From contig USOR01000050.1 of NCBI GenBank assembly GCA_900556425.1, positions 1 to 6,286 on the forward strand: a stretch of DNA of 6,286 nt. The letters run 5' to 3'. The DNA comes from an uncultured Coriobacteriaceae bacterium. Its GTDB lineage: Bacteria; Actinomycetota; Coriobacteriia; Coriobacteriales; QAMH01. The translations under genes were made by a program, and so were the position numbers. Positions 1 to 6,286 of the stretch are shown here, one piece after another. The notes beneath the pieces were generated by a model that was not told the DNA's origin, searched no databases, and saw nothing but the letters and a program-made list of their open reading frames with translations. How positions within the stretch are numbered: position 1 is the first letter of the stretch; each line of letters opens with the position of its first letter.

Positions 1-1323
1 CAAGGTATCCTTGTCAGTCGTCCCGGAGATGGCAATGGCGAACTCGTCACCACCCATACGGCAGGCAATGTCGGAAGAGCGGATGACCTTGCTGAAGACC
101 TTGGCAACGCTACGCAAGACCTTGTCCCCCACCGCATGACCATAGGTGTCGTTGATACCCTTGAGATCGTCGAGGTCGATCATGAGCAAGGCGAAGGGCT
201 CCTCGCGCTCGATCATGGCGTTGACCTGCATCGTGAAAGCCTGGCGACGCATGAGATGAGTCAACTCGTCAAGATATAGACAGTCTGACCAAAAACGGTT
301 GTAGAGATCTCGCAGGGCGTAGCGGACCTGTTGCACATCACGTACATCCTCGAGCGTAAGCACCTGCGCCTCGCAACGCACGTCTTCATCGAGCCTGCTC
401 GGCATGGGCAGCGACTCGGGCATGGACGTCGTGCCCCGCCAGCGTGGCACCGGCAACACGAGCAGCACGTTATCGGTGAAGGTGCCGCACATGAAGCCGC
501 TGCCCGCATATGCGACCTGCTCGTTGACCGCTTTCATCGCGCGCACGACCTCGGACTCATCACCAAAGAAGAGATAGCAGCCAAGTTTGACCTCGTCAGA
601 CTCGGCGATGCGTTCCTGAAGCATGGTGCTGCAGGCCAGGAAGTTGTAAAGCCCCGTCTTGGGCGAGATATAGAGACGCGCATCTTCCATGGTGACCATG
701 AGCCCGATCATGATCATGACAAGACCAGGACTCGTGATGAGGATGTAGGGCCAGATCATCTGCACGATGGCGACGGCAATGAGCACGAGGAAGGACGCGA
801 GGAGCACGAGATTGTTGATGTGCCCGAGCACCGCGCGATAGCGCACGAGCAACACGATGAGCAGGATGATCGTATAAGCCACCATGACGTAGAGCACGTA
901 GGCCTTGGGTCCGAGCGAATACGAGCCTTGTGGCGTATCGACATACTCGATGGGCAGGACAAGCTGCGCCGCGATGACGAGCACGCAAATCGCGCAGCTG
1001 AAGATGATGAGGTTTCGCTGGCTTCCCCCGCCCATGCGCTCGATGAGCATGAGCACGTAGATGAGCAGCAGGGCACACCACAGCGCGAGCGTGACGAGAA
1101 AGACGAGATGCCATCCGTAGTTGAAGGCATCGGGAACGAGCGCGCGATTGTTGACGGTGTACTCCGTCACCGAGGCGGCGCAGAGATTCGCGATGCTCAC
1201 ATAACCCATGCAGGAAAAGACACGAGATGCCTTCGTGGGCAGGCGGCGCTTGCGCAGGAAGAGCAGCAGGCAGTAGAGCATGATGACGAGGCACGCCAAA
1301 GGCAGGCGAATCTGCATGTACAT
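1..1323 (-). CDS. 7-TM membrane GGDEF-domain protein, probable diguanylate cyclase (3' end cut by window)
   Basis: Likely makes cyclic di-GMP from two GTP on the cytoplasmic side of the membrane in response to a signal sensed by its membrane domain. Seen: 441 codons, open from the ATG to the window edge. About seven hydrophobic segments lie near residues 5-23, 36-52, 71-94, 104-125, 141-160, 170-190 and 194-211. A linker region (about 215-345) holds a degenerate GGDEF-like stretch (TGLYN at 223-227, GTFTDN at 280-285). The canonical GGDEF domain starts near residue 352 (DELTHLM), with metal and substrate residues D383, N391 and D400 and the signature GGDEF at 424-428. An inhibitory-site RxxD is present at R415-D418, five residues before the signature. 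Roughly the last 70 residues of the domain lie outside the window. The start is supported by a purine-rich GAGGGGAGGGG ending six bases upstream; the ATG two codons later (residue 3) is an alternative. It lies downstream of the kinase on the same strand but has its own strong promoter. The signal sensed is unknown. Confidence 0.93.
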   Translation of the reverse strand, partial: MYMQIRLPLACLVIMLYCLLLFLRKRRLPTKASRVFSCMGYVSIANLCAASVTEYTVNNRALVPDAFNYGWHLVFLVTLALWCALLLIYVLMLIERMGGGSQRNLIIFSCAICVLVIAAQLVLPIEYVDTPQGSYSLGPKAYVLYVMVAYTIILLIVLLVRYRAVLGHINNLVLLASFLVLIAVAIVQMIWPYILITSPGLVMIMIGLMVTMEDARLYISPKTGLYNFLACSTMLQERIAESDEVKLGCYLFFGDESEVVRAMKAVNEQVAYAGSGFMCGTFTDNVLLVLPVPRWRGTTSMPESLPMPSRLDEDVRCEAQVLTLEDVRDVQQVRYALRDLYNRFWSDCLYLDELTHLMRRQAFTMQVNAMIEREEPFALLMIDLDDLKGINDTYGHAVGDKVLRSVAKVFSKVIRSSDIACRMGGDEFAIAISGTTDKDTL

Positions 1324-1329
1324 CCCGTG

Positions 1330-1340
1330 CCCCTCCCCTC
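1330..1340 (-). promoter_or_regulatory. Strong ribosome binding site of the GGDEF gene
   Basis: The minus strand reads GAGGGGAGGGG, followed by a six-base spacer (CACGGG) and the ATG at 1321-1323. This fixes the start chosen for the membrane GGDEF protein. The upstream part of this site is complementary to a CCCCTCG stretch at 1397-1403, described separately. Confidence 0.6.
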
Positions 1341-1366
1341 GTGAACGCCAAGAGAATCAAGCGCAG

Positions 1367-1375
1367 ATTATACCA
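1367..1375 (-). promoter_or_regulatory. Extended -10 promoter of the GGDEF gene
   Basis: The minus strand reads TGGTATAAT, a perfect -10 hexamer (1367-1372) preceded by the TG of an extended -10 element (1374-1375). No good -35 hexamer is found 16-18 bases upstream, which is usual for extended -10 promoters. Transcription would begin near 1360, giving a leader of about 37 bases that includes the purine-rich ribosome binding site at 1330-1340. The GGDEF gene can therefore be expressed independently of the kinase gene 98 bases upstream. Confidence 0.7.
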
Positions 1376-1421
1376 TCACAGCCGCTCTACGCGCTTCGAG
1401 GGGAACGCCGACACGCTGCCG

Positions 1422-2684
1422 TCATGCGGCGGCGGACTCGACCCTGATGCCCGGTGCCCCGAGCTTCACGAGCATGCAGGCCCCGATGCCAAGCAGGCTC
1501 TCGATGCGCTTCACGAAGGGCTCGACCTTGTCATTGGGCACGACCACCTGGATGGTGCCGCCAAAGCCGCCGCCATGAATGCGTGCCGAACCGCACAGCG
1601 TGCCGTCGACGGGAACGGTGAGCTCCGCGAGCACGCGCTGGCACAGGGCAAGCGTGACCATGGCGTCCTCGTGATCTCCGGGGAAGCCGACGTTTTGCAG
1701 GTGCTCTGCCGACACGATGCTCGAGCGATTGGTCAGGTATACGAAGCTTTGGGCATCATCGCGACGCAAGGCCTCGACGCGCCGCTGCACGAGACGAAAC
1801 TCCTCGAAGAAGGCCAGGCCGCGCAAGGCAACAAGATCGCCGTACTCTGCACGAACGCGGCCGATGTCGTTGACGTATTGGTCCATGGAGATGTCACGAA
1901 GCTGCGCGACGCCGAAGGCATCGGCCGCATCTTGCATGTCCTGCGCGACGCTCGCGAAGGAACTCGTCGCATTCTCGTGTCCGCTTCCACAGTTCACGAG
2001 AAGATAGGTGTAGCCATCGCAGGAAGGCGGCAAGATGACCTTGCTTATCGCAGGATTCACGCGATTGGCGAAATCCATGAGAATGACGCCGCCAAACGCG
2101 CAGGCGATTTGGTCCATGATGCCACAGGGTTTGCCAAAGAAAGCCCGCTCGGCATGCAGGGCCATCTGAGATAGATGCAAGGGCGTAAGACGCTTCTCGC
2201 GAATGTCGTCCTCGAGTGAGACGCCATCCCTGTGCGCGATGATGCGCCAGCCACCGATGACGGCAAGTGCGGCACCCACGCAAAGCTCGAAGGCAGCCGA
2301 GCTGGAAAGCCCCGCCCCAGAGGGTATGTCCGAGTGGATGTCGAGCGTGCAACCTTGCAACTCGACGCCCTGCTGCATGAGCTGGGCAGCCATTCCGCGC
2401 ACGAGCGAGACGGTCGTGTTGCGCTCACTTGCCCGCGAGGTCCAGCAATTGGGATCGGCAAGGTTGATGGAGCATTCTCCATGCCCGTGGGAACGCACAC
2501 GAATGCGGCTACCGGCATCCACATATGCATCGCAGACGATACGCCTGTCGACGGCCGAGGCGATGACACAGCCACCTTGATGATCTTGGTGGTTTCCTGC
2601 AACTTCGGTTCTGCCGGGAACGCTTACGCGACAGTGGTCGATGAATCCAGACGCCTGATGGTGCTCGGGTGACACAATATCCAT
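1422..2684 (-). CDS. galK: Galactokinase-family GHMP sugar kinase, variant signature
   Basis: Probably phosphorylates galactose or a related sugar at C1 using ATP in the cytoplasm, the first step of the Leloir pathway. Seen: 420 residues with the three GHMP kinase motifs in order: GRTEVAGNHQDHQGG at 24-38; the ATP-binding PSGAGLSSSAA at 121-131; and HGGGFGG at 370-376. The catalytic aspartate is D191 in CGIMDQ, and the catalytic arginine equivalent is R25. The first motif departs from the classical GRVNLIGEHTDY: the position of human GALK1 Glu43 is Asn31, while His32 and Asp34 are kept. Related proteins with a GNHTDHQHG-type motif occur in Clostridia and are usually annotated galactokinase; I place it with them from memory. 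About 20 extra residues sit near 145-165. The ATG at 2682-2684 is chosen because GGAAGGG ends six bases upstream; an in-frame GTG five codons earlier is possible but would lie on that ribosome site. It is divergent from a GH2 enzyme, which supports a sugar role. Exact substrate is uncertain. Confidence 0.88.
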   Translation of the reverse strand: MDIVSPEHHQASGFIDHCRVSVPGRTEVAGNHQDHQGGCVIASAVDRRIVCDAYVDAGSRIRVRSHGHGECSINLADPNCWTSRASERNTTVSLVRGMAAQLMQQGVELQGCTLDIHSDIPSGAGLSSSAAFELCVGAALAVIGGWRIIAHRDGVSLEDDIREKRLTPLHLSQMALHAERAFFGKPCGIMDQIACAFGGVILMDFANRVNPAISKVILPPSCDGYTYLLVNCGSGHENATSSFASVAQDMQDAADAFGVAQLRDISMDQYVNDIGRVRAEYGDLVALRGLAFFEEFRLVQRRVEALRRDDAQSFVYLTNRSSIVSAEHLQNVGFPGDHEDAMVTLALCQRVLAELTVPVDGTLCGSARIHGGGFGGTIQVVVPNDKVEPFVKRIESLLGIGACMLVKLGAPGIRVESAAA

Positions 2685-2690
2685 GGCCGG

Positions 2691-2697
2691 CCCTTCC
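2691..2697 (-). promoter_or_regulatory. Ribosome binding site deciding the kinase start
   Basis: The minus strand reads GGAAGGG with six bases before the ATG at 2682-2684. It overlaps the upstream GTG (2697-2699), which argues for the ATG as the true start and for a 420-residue protein. Confidence 0.6.
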
Positions 2698-2703
2698 ACA
2701 CGT

Positions 2704-2733
2704 ATTATGATTTTTGAATTGTTCGTCTGGCAA
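2704..2733 (-). promoter_or_regulatory. Promoter of the kinase gene
   Basis: On the minus strand a -35 TTGCCA (2728-2733, five of six consensus) is followed by an 18-base spacer and a -10 CATAAT (2704-2709, five of six). The predicted transcription start is near 2697, leaving a leader of only about 13-15 bases that begins at or within the ribosome binding site. It is the best sigma-70-like match in this intergenic region. Its -35 overlaps the candidate -35 of the divergent hydrolase promoter. Confidence 0.5.
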
Positions 2734-2768
2734 ATAATCTATATCGCGTATGATTGTACCACCAGACG
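2724..2768. repeat. Inverted repeat CGTCTGG / CCAGACG in divergent control region
   Basis: Perfect 7-base arms at 2724-2730 and 2762-2768 are separated by 31 bases. The left arm covers the overlapping -35 elements of both divergent promoters, and the right arm lies at the predicted start of hydrolase transcription. A weaker imperfect palindrome (GTATGATTGTAC, 2748-2759) sits between them. The placement would suit a repressor or activator binding both promoters, but no regulator gene is in the window, and arms this short can occur by chance. Confidence 0.3.
2727..2754 (+). promoter_or_regulatory. Candidate promoter of the GH2 gene
   Basis: On the plus strand a weak -35 CTGGCA (2727-2732, four of six) is followed by 16 bases and a -10 TATGAT (2749-2754, five of six). 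The start would be near 2761, giving a leader of about 53 bases. A TTGAAT at 2715-2720 with CTATAT at 2739-2744 is a poorer alternative. Confidence 0.35.
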
Positions 2769-2813
2769 TTCCGAATTACCTGCAGGCGAGATAAAAAGGA
2801 TGGGGCAGCGAAG

Positions 2814-4658
2814 ATGTTCGATTTCAGACGCGCGCTCAAGAGCGCCCTGCAGACCCATCCCGATGACGAGCTCGTGCAGCTCCTCACGCCTTGGAGAGAG
2901 GCACTTGACCCCCACGACCTGCTCCAGGAATATCCGCGTCCCCAGATGCGCCGCGAATCATACGCGAACCTCAATGGCTGGTGGGAATGCACGATACGCA
3001 CAGACCAGCAGGAGGGAAACGAAGCCGACCCCGTCTACAGCGGGCGGATACTCGTTCCCTTCTCCCCTGAATCAGCGCTCTCCGGAGTAGGCCACCAACT
3101 GCTTCCCCACGAGACCATCTGGTATCGCCGCAGCGTCTCGATGCTCAAGCGCCCGGGCAAACGCTATCTCCTGCACTTCGGAGCAGTCGACTTCGCGTGC
3201 GAGTGCATCGTCAACGGGCATCCCGTCGGAAGCCATCGCGGTGGCTACACGCCTTTCAGCTTCGATATCACGGACGCCCTGCAGGCCTTCGGCGACGCAG
3301 AATCGGTCGCCACGATCGACCTCGCCGTACGCGACCCGAGCGAGACGGGCACGCAGCCACGCGGCAAGCAACGCCTCGACCGTGGCAGCATCTGGTACAC
3401 CGCCCAAAGCGGCATCTGGCAGACCGTCTGGATGGAGGAGGTCAGCGACCCGTATGTCGAGAAGCTCGACGTACGCACCAACGAGGACATGCTGCAGCTG
3501 CGCGTGCACGTGGCGGGCAACATCGGCGATACCGAGCGTGCGCTCTCGGTCGACGTCTTCGACGAAGGTGAGCTCGTCGCGTCTGCAAGCGCATCCGCGC
3601 AAGGCCCCGGCCCCCACGATATCGAGCTTACGCTCGAGAATCCCCGTCTCTGGAGCCCCGCTGATCCGCACCTCTACGACCTTGGCATCTCCTATGGCGA
3701 GGATGCCGTGGGCAGCTACTGCGCATTTCGCAACTTCACCATCGAGCGCGTCGAGGGCAAGAGCATGCCGGTCTTCTGCTGCAATCACGAGCCGCTCTTT
3801 CTCAAGGGCGTGCTCGACCAGGGGTATTGGTCCGATGGCCTGCTCACCGCACCAAGTGACGAGGCCCTGCGCTACGACATCGAGACAGCCCGCAAACTCG
3901 GCTTCAACATGCTGCGCAAGCATCTCAAGGTCGAGCCGGCGCGCTGGTATTACCACTGCGACTGCCTCGGCATGATCGTATGGCAGGACATGGTCAACGG
4001 TGGCGCCCAGAGTTACCCCGCGTTTTGGACCAACCAGCTGCCAACGGTCTTTCCCGGCATCGCACGTCATGTCGATGACACGAAGAAACTCGCACGCTTC
4101 GGTGCCGAAGACGCATCTACGCGTGAGCTCTGGCTCGAGGAGGCGCGTGCAACCATCGAGCATCTCCGCTTCTTCCCCTGCATCGCGAGCTGGACCGTCT
4201 TCAACGAAGCCTGGGGGCAGTTCGAAGCGAACGAGATGACGAACGCATTGGCGCAGCTTGACGATACGCGTCCCTTTGACCAGGCAAGCGGTTGGTACGA
4301 CCAAGGTGGCGGAGATTGCGTCAGCGAGCACAACTACTTCCGCGATTTGCGTCTGCCCAAGGGCCATGGACGCGATGACGAACGTGCGCGCGTCATATCG
4401 GAGTTCGGCGGCAGCGCGTTCCGCGTCGAAGGACATAGCGCAATCGAGCGATCCTACGGTTACGACAATCACGAGGATGCGGAAGAATTCACCGCTGCCG
4501 TCAAGCATAGGCTCGACGAGGCCAATGCGCTTGAAGCCGCGGGCCTTTCCGGCTACGTCTACACGCAGCTTACGGATGTCGAGGAAGAGGTCAACGGACT
4601 CATCACCTATGACCGACGCATCGTGAAGGCAAGGCTCGCATCCGTTGACGAGGCGTAA
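2814..4658 (+). CDS. Glycoside hydrolase family 2 enzyme (beta-galactosidase/beta-glucuronidase superfamily)
   Basis: Retaining exo-glycosidase expected to remove a terminal beta-linked sugar in the cytoplasm (no signal peptide). Seen: 614 residues with GH2 architecture: a jelly-roll sugar-binding domain from about 45 to 210 (NLNGWW, VPFSPESALSG, SGIWQTVWME), an Ig-like domain to about 315, and a TIM barrel to the end. The acid/base is E465 in FNEAWG and the nucleophile is E530 in ISEFGG. RWYYHCDCLGMIVWQDM and the C-terminal TQLTDVEEEVNGLITYDRR are hallmarks of a short GH2 group about 600 residues long with no LacZ-type C-terminal domain. I see no NxK carboxylate motif of true beta-glucuronidases, so a neutral sugar is more likely; the divergent galactokinase favours galactose. 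ATG 2814 is chosen; an in-frame TTG at 2754 would add 20 unlike-family residues. The ribosome site is weak: AAGGA is 13 bases away, or GGGG eight bases away. Substrate is inferred, not shown. Confidence 0.92.
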   Translation: MFDFRRALKSALQTHPDDELVQLLTPWREALDPHDLLQEYPRPQMRRESYANLNGWWECTIRTDQQEGNEADPVYSGRILVPFSPESALSGVGHQLLPHETIWYRRSVSMLKRPGKRYLLHFGAVDFACECIVNGHPVGSHRGGYTPFSFDITDALQAFGDAESVATIDLAVRDPSETGTQPRGKQRLDRGSIWYTAQSGIWQTVWMEEVSDPYVEKLDVRTNEDMLQLRVHVAGNIGDTERALSVDVFDEGELVASASASAQGPGPHDIELTLENPRLWSPADPHLYDLGISYGEDAVGSYCAFRNFTIERVEGKSMPVFCCNHEPLFLKGVLDQGYWSDGLLTAPSDEALRYDIETARKLGFNMLRKHLKVEPARWYYHCDCLGMIVWQDMVNGGAQSYPAFWTNQLPTVFPGIARHVDDTKKLARFGAEDASTRELWLEEARATIEHLRFFPCIASWTVFNEAWGQFEANEMTNALAQLDDTRPFDQASGWYDQGGGDCVSEHNYFRDLRLPKGHGRDDERARVISEFGGSAFRVEGHSAIERSYGYDNHEDAEEFTAAVKHRLDEANALEAAGLSGYVYTQLTDVEEEVNGLITYDRRIVKARLASVDEA

Positions 4659-4661
4659 CGT

Positions 4662-4686
4662 TTCGGACCCGAATCTTGGCTACAAT
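4662..4686 (+). promoter_or_regulatory. Possible promoter/operator before the MFS gene
   Basis: A TACAAT (4681-4686) matches the -10 hexamer at five of six positions. No clear -35 lies at the right distance; instead the region holds the small palindrome TTCGG-AC-CCGAA (4662-4673), which could be an operator. The palindrome is too tight (two-base loop) to be a terminator hairpin and has no T-run. The MFS gene may have its own promoter here or be read through from the hydrolase gene. Confidence 0.3.
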
Positions 4687-4736
4687 AGGTAGTCACAATC
4701 CAATTTAGACGAATAGCAACGAAGGGCTGATGAAGC

Positions 4737-6286
4737 ATGGCACTGGGTGTGAGCAGAAGAGACATGGTAATGATCGGCGTGCTGCTGGCGGGCACGCTGC
4801 TGGCGGTTCTTAATCAGACCTTGCTCTCCCCCGCGCTTCCCGCCATCATGGCAAGCCTCTCGGTCGATGCGACCACCGTGCAGTGGCTCACGAGCGGTTA
4901 CTCCCTCGTCGAGGCCGTCATCATCCCGCTATCGGCTTTCCTCATCGGACGCTACACGACCCGTCAGCTCTTCAACACGGGCTTCGTCATCTTCGCCATC
5001 GGCAGCCTCGCCGCCGCACTTGCCCCCAACTTCTGGGTGCTACTGCTCGGTCGCGTGCTGCAAGCCACATGCACGGGCATGGTCATGCCCATGGCGTTCA
5101 CGGTGATCTTGCTCGTCTTCCCTCGCGAAAAACGCGGCACCGCCATGGGTGCCATCGGGTTGATCATCGGCTTTGCCCCGGCCATCGGTCCCTCGGTTGC
5201 AGGCTTGCTCGTCGACTCGGTTGGTTGGCGCTGGTTGTTCGGCATCGTCACGATCCTGACCGTCGTCGTCCTCGTACTCTCGCTCGTGTTGCTACGCAAC
5301 TACGGCGACTTCAAGCGCACGAGCTTCGATCCGCTCTCCGTCCTGCTCTCCTCCGCGGGTCTTATCTGCCTGCTATATGGCCTCTCGACCTTCTCCTCGA
5401 GCGATAACCTCCTCGTAACGGGTGCGCTCATCGTCGTCGGCCTCGTGCTCGTGGGTCTCTTCGTGCGTCGCCAGCTCAAGCTACCCGTCCCGATGCTCAA
5501 GGTCGACATCCTCAAGACGCGCAAGTACGCGACGACCGTCATCATCATCGTCATCGTACAGGCCGCCCTCATGGGCACGGGCGTCATCACGCCGCTCTAC
5601 ATCCAGGGCGTCTGCGGCTACTCGGCCACGATGTCGGGTGTCGCCATGCTGCCCGGCGCGGTCATCGGCGCCTTCATGGGACTCGTGAGTGGCCGTCTCT
5701 TCGACCGATTCGGTGTGCGCAAGGTCGTCGTGCCCGGTTCCATCGTCGCGCTCTTCGGCGCGTTTTGCCTCACGCTTCTGGGTATGGATACCGATTTCAT
5801 CTTCATCATGCTCGCCTACACGATTCTCACCATCGGCCTGCAGTTCACGATGACCCCGCTCAACACCTGGGGCGTCAACTCGCTGCCCAACGACGTCATC
5901 CAGCATGCGCAGGGCCTGTCCAACACGCTCAACCAGGTTGCCGCCTCGCTCGGCACGGCCGTTCTCGTGTCCATCTCCGCACTCGCGCCCGTCTTCGCGC
6001 CTGATGCCGTGGGCATCGAGCAGATGTTCATCGGCGACCACATGGCGTTTACCACCACGGCGGCGATCATGGTCATCGCCGTACTCGTCATCCTCTTCTT
6101 CGTACGCGACAAGGCAAGGGAGAAAGGTGCCGTGGAAGTCGAGGCACAGGCAGCCGGCGAGGAGACCGTCGATTACGCGGCCGGCTTTGACGGCGTGACG
6201 GTGGATGCCACGGCAAACGAGAACATCGCGGCCGAGGCTGGCAGTGACGCCGCGCAACGTCTCGAAGTGATTCGCGGATCGCTTGA
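4737..6286 (+). CDS. DHA2-family (14-TM, EmrB/QacA-type) MFS exporter (3' end cut by window)
   Basis: Predicted proton-coupled efflux pump of the inner membrane for drugs or other small amphipathic compounds. Seen: 516 codons, open to the window edge, mostly hydrophobic helices. The first helix ends in LNQTLLSPALP (residues 25-35), the DHA2 motif D with Asn26 where many members have Asp. WLTSGYSLVEAVIIPLSAFLIGR follows as helix 2, with a degenerate motif A (IGRYTTRQLF). Motif B is GRVLQATCTGM. The antiporter motif C is GFAPAIGPSVAGLLVD, followed by WRWLF. After the last helix (VIAVLVILFFV) a soluble Ala/Glu/Asp-rich tail starts near residue 458 and continues at least 59 residues, longer than usual for the family. 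The ATG is preceded by GAAGGG with a ten-base gap, and a stop codon lies two codons upstream in frame. It lies 78 bases after the GH2 gene on the same strand. A role as sugar transporter is unlikely from the motifs; the substrate is unknown. Confidence 0.93.
   Translation, partial: MALGVSRRDMVMIGVLLAGTLLAVLNQTLLSPALPAIMASLSVDATTVQWLTSGYSLVEAVIIPLSAFLIGRYTTRQLFNTGFVIFAIGSLAAALAPNFWVLLLGRVLQATCTGMVMPMAFTVILLVFPREKRGTAMGAIGLIIGFAPAIGPSVAGLLVDSVGWRWLFGIVTILTVVVLVLSLVLLRNYGDFKRTSFDPLSVLLSSAGLICLLYGLSTFSSSDNLLVTGALIVVGLVLVGLFVRRQLKLPVPMLKVDILKTRKYATTVIIIVIVQAALMGTGVITPLYIQGVCGYSATMSGVAMLPGAVIGAFMGLVSGRLFDRFGVRKVVVPGSIVALFGAFCLTLLGMDTDFIFIMLAYTILTIGLQFTMTPLNTWGVNSLPNDVIQHAQGLSNTLNQVAASLGTAVLVSISALAPVFAPDAVGIEQMFIGDHMAFTTTAAIMVIAVLVILFFVRDKAREKGAVEVEAQAAGEETVDYAAGFDGVTVDATANENIAAEAGSDAAQRLEVIRGSL

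Noticed and set aside
331..1344. Plus-strand open frame of 337 codons, His/Asp/Glu-rich
   Set aside because: It is in exact codon register opposite the membrane GGDEF gene; its charged composition is the mirror of hydrophobic codons (CTC/ATC to GAG/GAT). No family resemblance or ribosome site.
1341..2174. Plus-strand open frame of 277 codons opposite the kinase gene
   Set aside because: It is a shadow of the kinase; the opposite strand carries all three GHMP motifs.
2754..2813. TTG start adding 20 residues to the GH2 protein
   Set aside because: The added residues (YHQTFRITCRRDKKDG) do not resemble the family, the region overlaps the candidate -10, and no ribosome site precedes it.
3072..4508. 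Minus-strand open frame of 478 codons opposite the GH2 gene
   Set aside because: It is antisense in register with a clearly recognisable GH2 enzyme containing both catalytic residues; long antisense frames are common in GC-rich genes with this codon usage.
4659..4680. Possible terminator after the GH2 gene
   Set aside because: The only symmetry is a 5-base palindrome with a two-base gap and no following T-run, so a transcription terminator is not supported.
5481..6257. Minus-strand open frame of 258 codons opposite the MFS gene
   Set aside because: It is Asp/Glu/His/Arg-rich, the expected mirror of a membrane protein; the plus strand has clear DHA2 motifs.

Overview
This is a GC-rich (roughly 60% by eye) bacterial window with two divergent gene pairs. 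On the minus strand, a galactokinase-family GHMP kinase is followed by a membrane-bound GGDEF protein that runs off the left edge. On the plus strand, a family 2 glycoside hydrolase is followed by a 14-TM-type (DHA2) major facilitator exporter that runs off the right edge. Protein style, GC content and the mix of carbohydrate enzymes, c-di-GMP-type signalling and an MFS pump would fit a gut actinobacterium such as a member of the Coriobacteriia. That taxonomic guess comes from general resemblance only and is tentative.

Layout: 1-1323 (minus) is a 7-TM GGDEF protein. 1324-1421 is a short gap with a perfect extended -10 promoter for it. 1422-2684 (minus) is the kinase. 2685-2813 is the divergent control region, AT-rich for this genome, with two back-to-back promoters whose -35 elements overlap, and an inverted repeat. 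2814-4658 (plus) is the GH2 enzyme. 4659-4736 is a short gap with a possible promoter. 4737 to the end (plus) is the MFS protein.

Working together: the GH2 enzyme has no signal peptide and so probably cleaves an imported beta-galactoside-like sugar in the cytoplasm. The divergently transcribed kinase could phosphorylate the released sugar at C1, entering a Leloir-type pathway. No epimerase, uridylyltransferase, sugar transporter or regulator gene lies inside the window. The MFS protein looks like a drug/proton antiporter and the GGDEF protein like a sensor, so neither is obviously part of the sugar module.

The points most worth a second look are: the kinase belongs to a variant clade in which the galactose-contacting Glu of the first signature is Asn; the GGDEF protein seems to carry a second, degenerate GGDEF-like domain between the membrane region and the intact one; and the kinase/hydrolase control region has overlapping promoters. 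I saw no mobile elements, CRISPR arrays, tRNAs or rRNAs, and nothing I would call a wholly new system.
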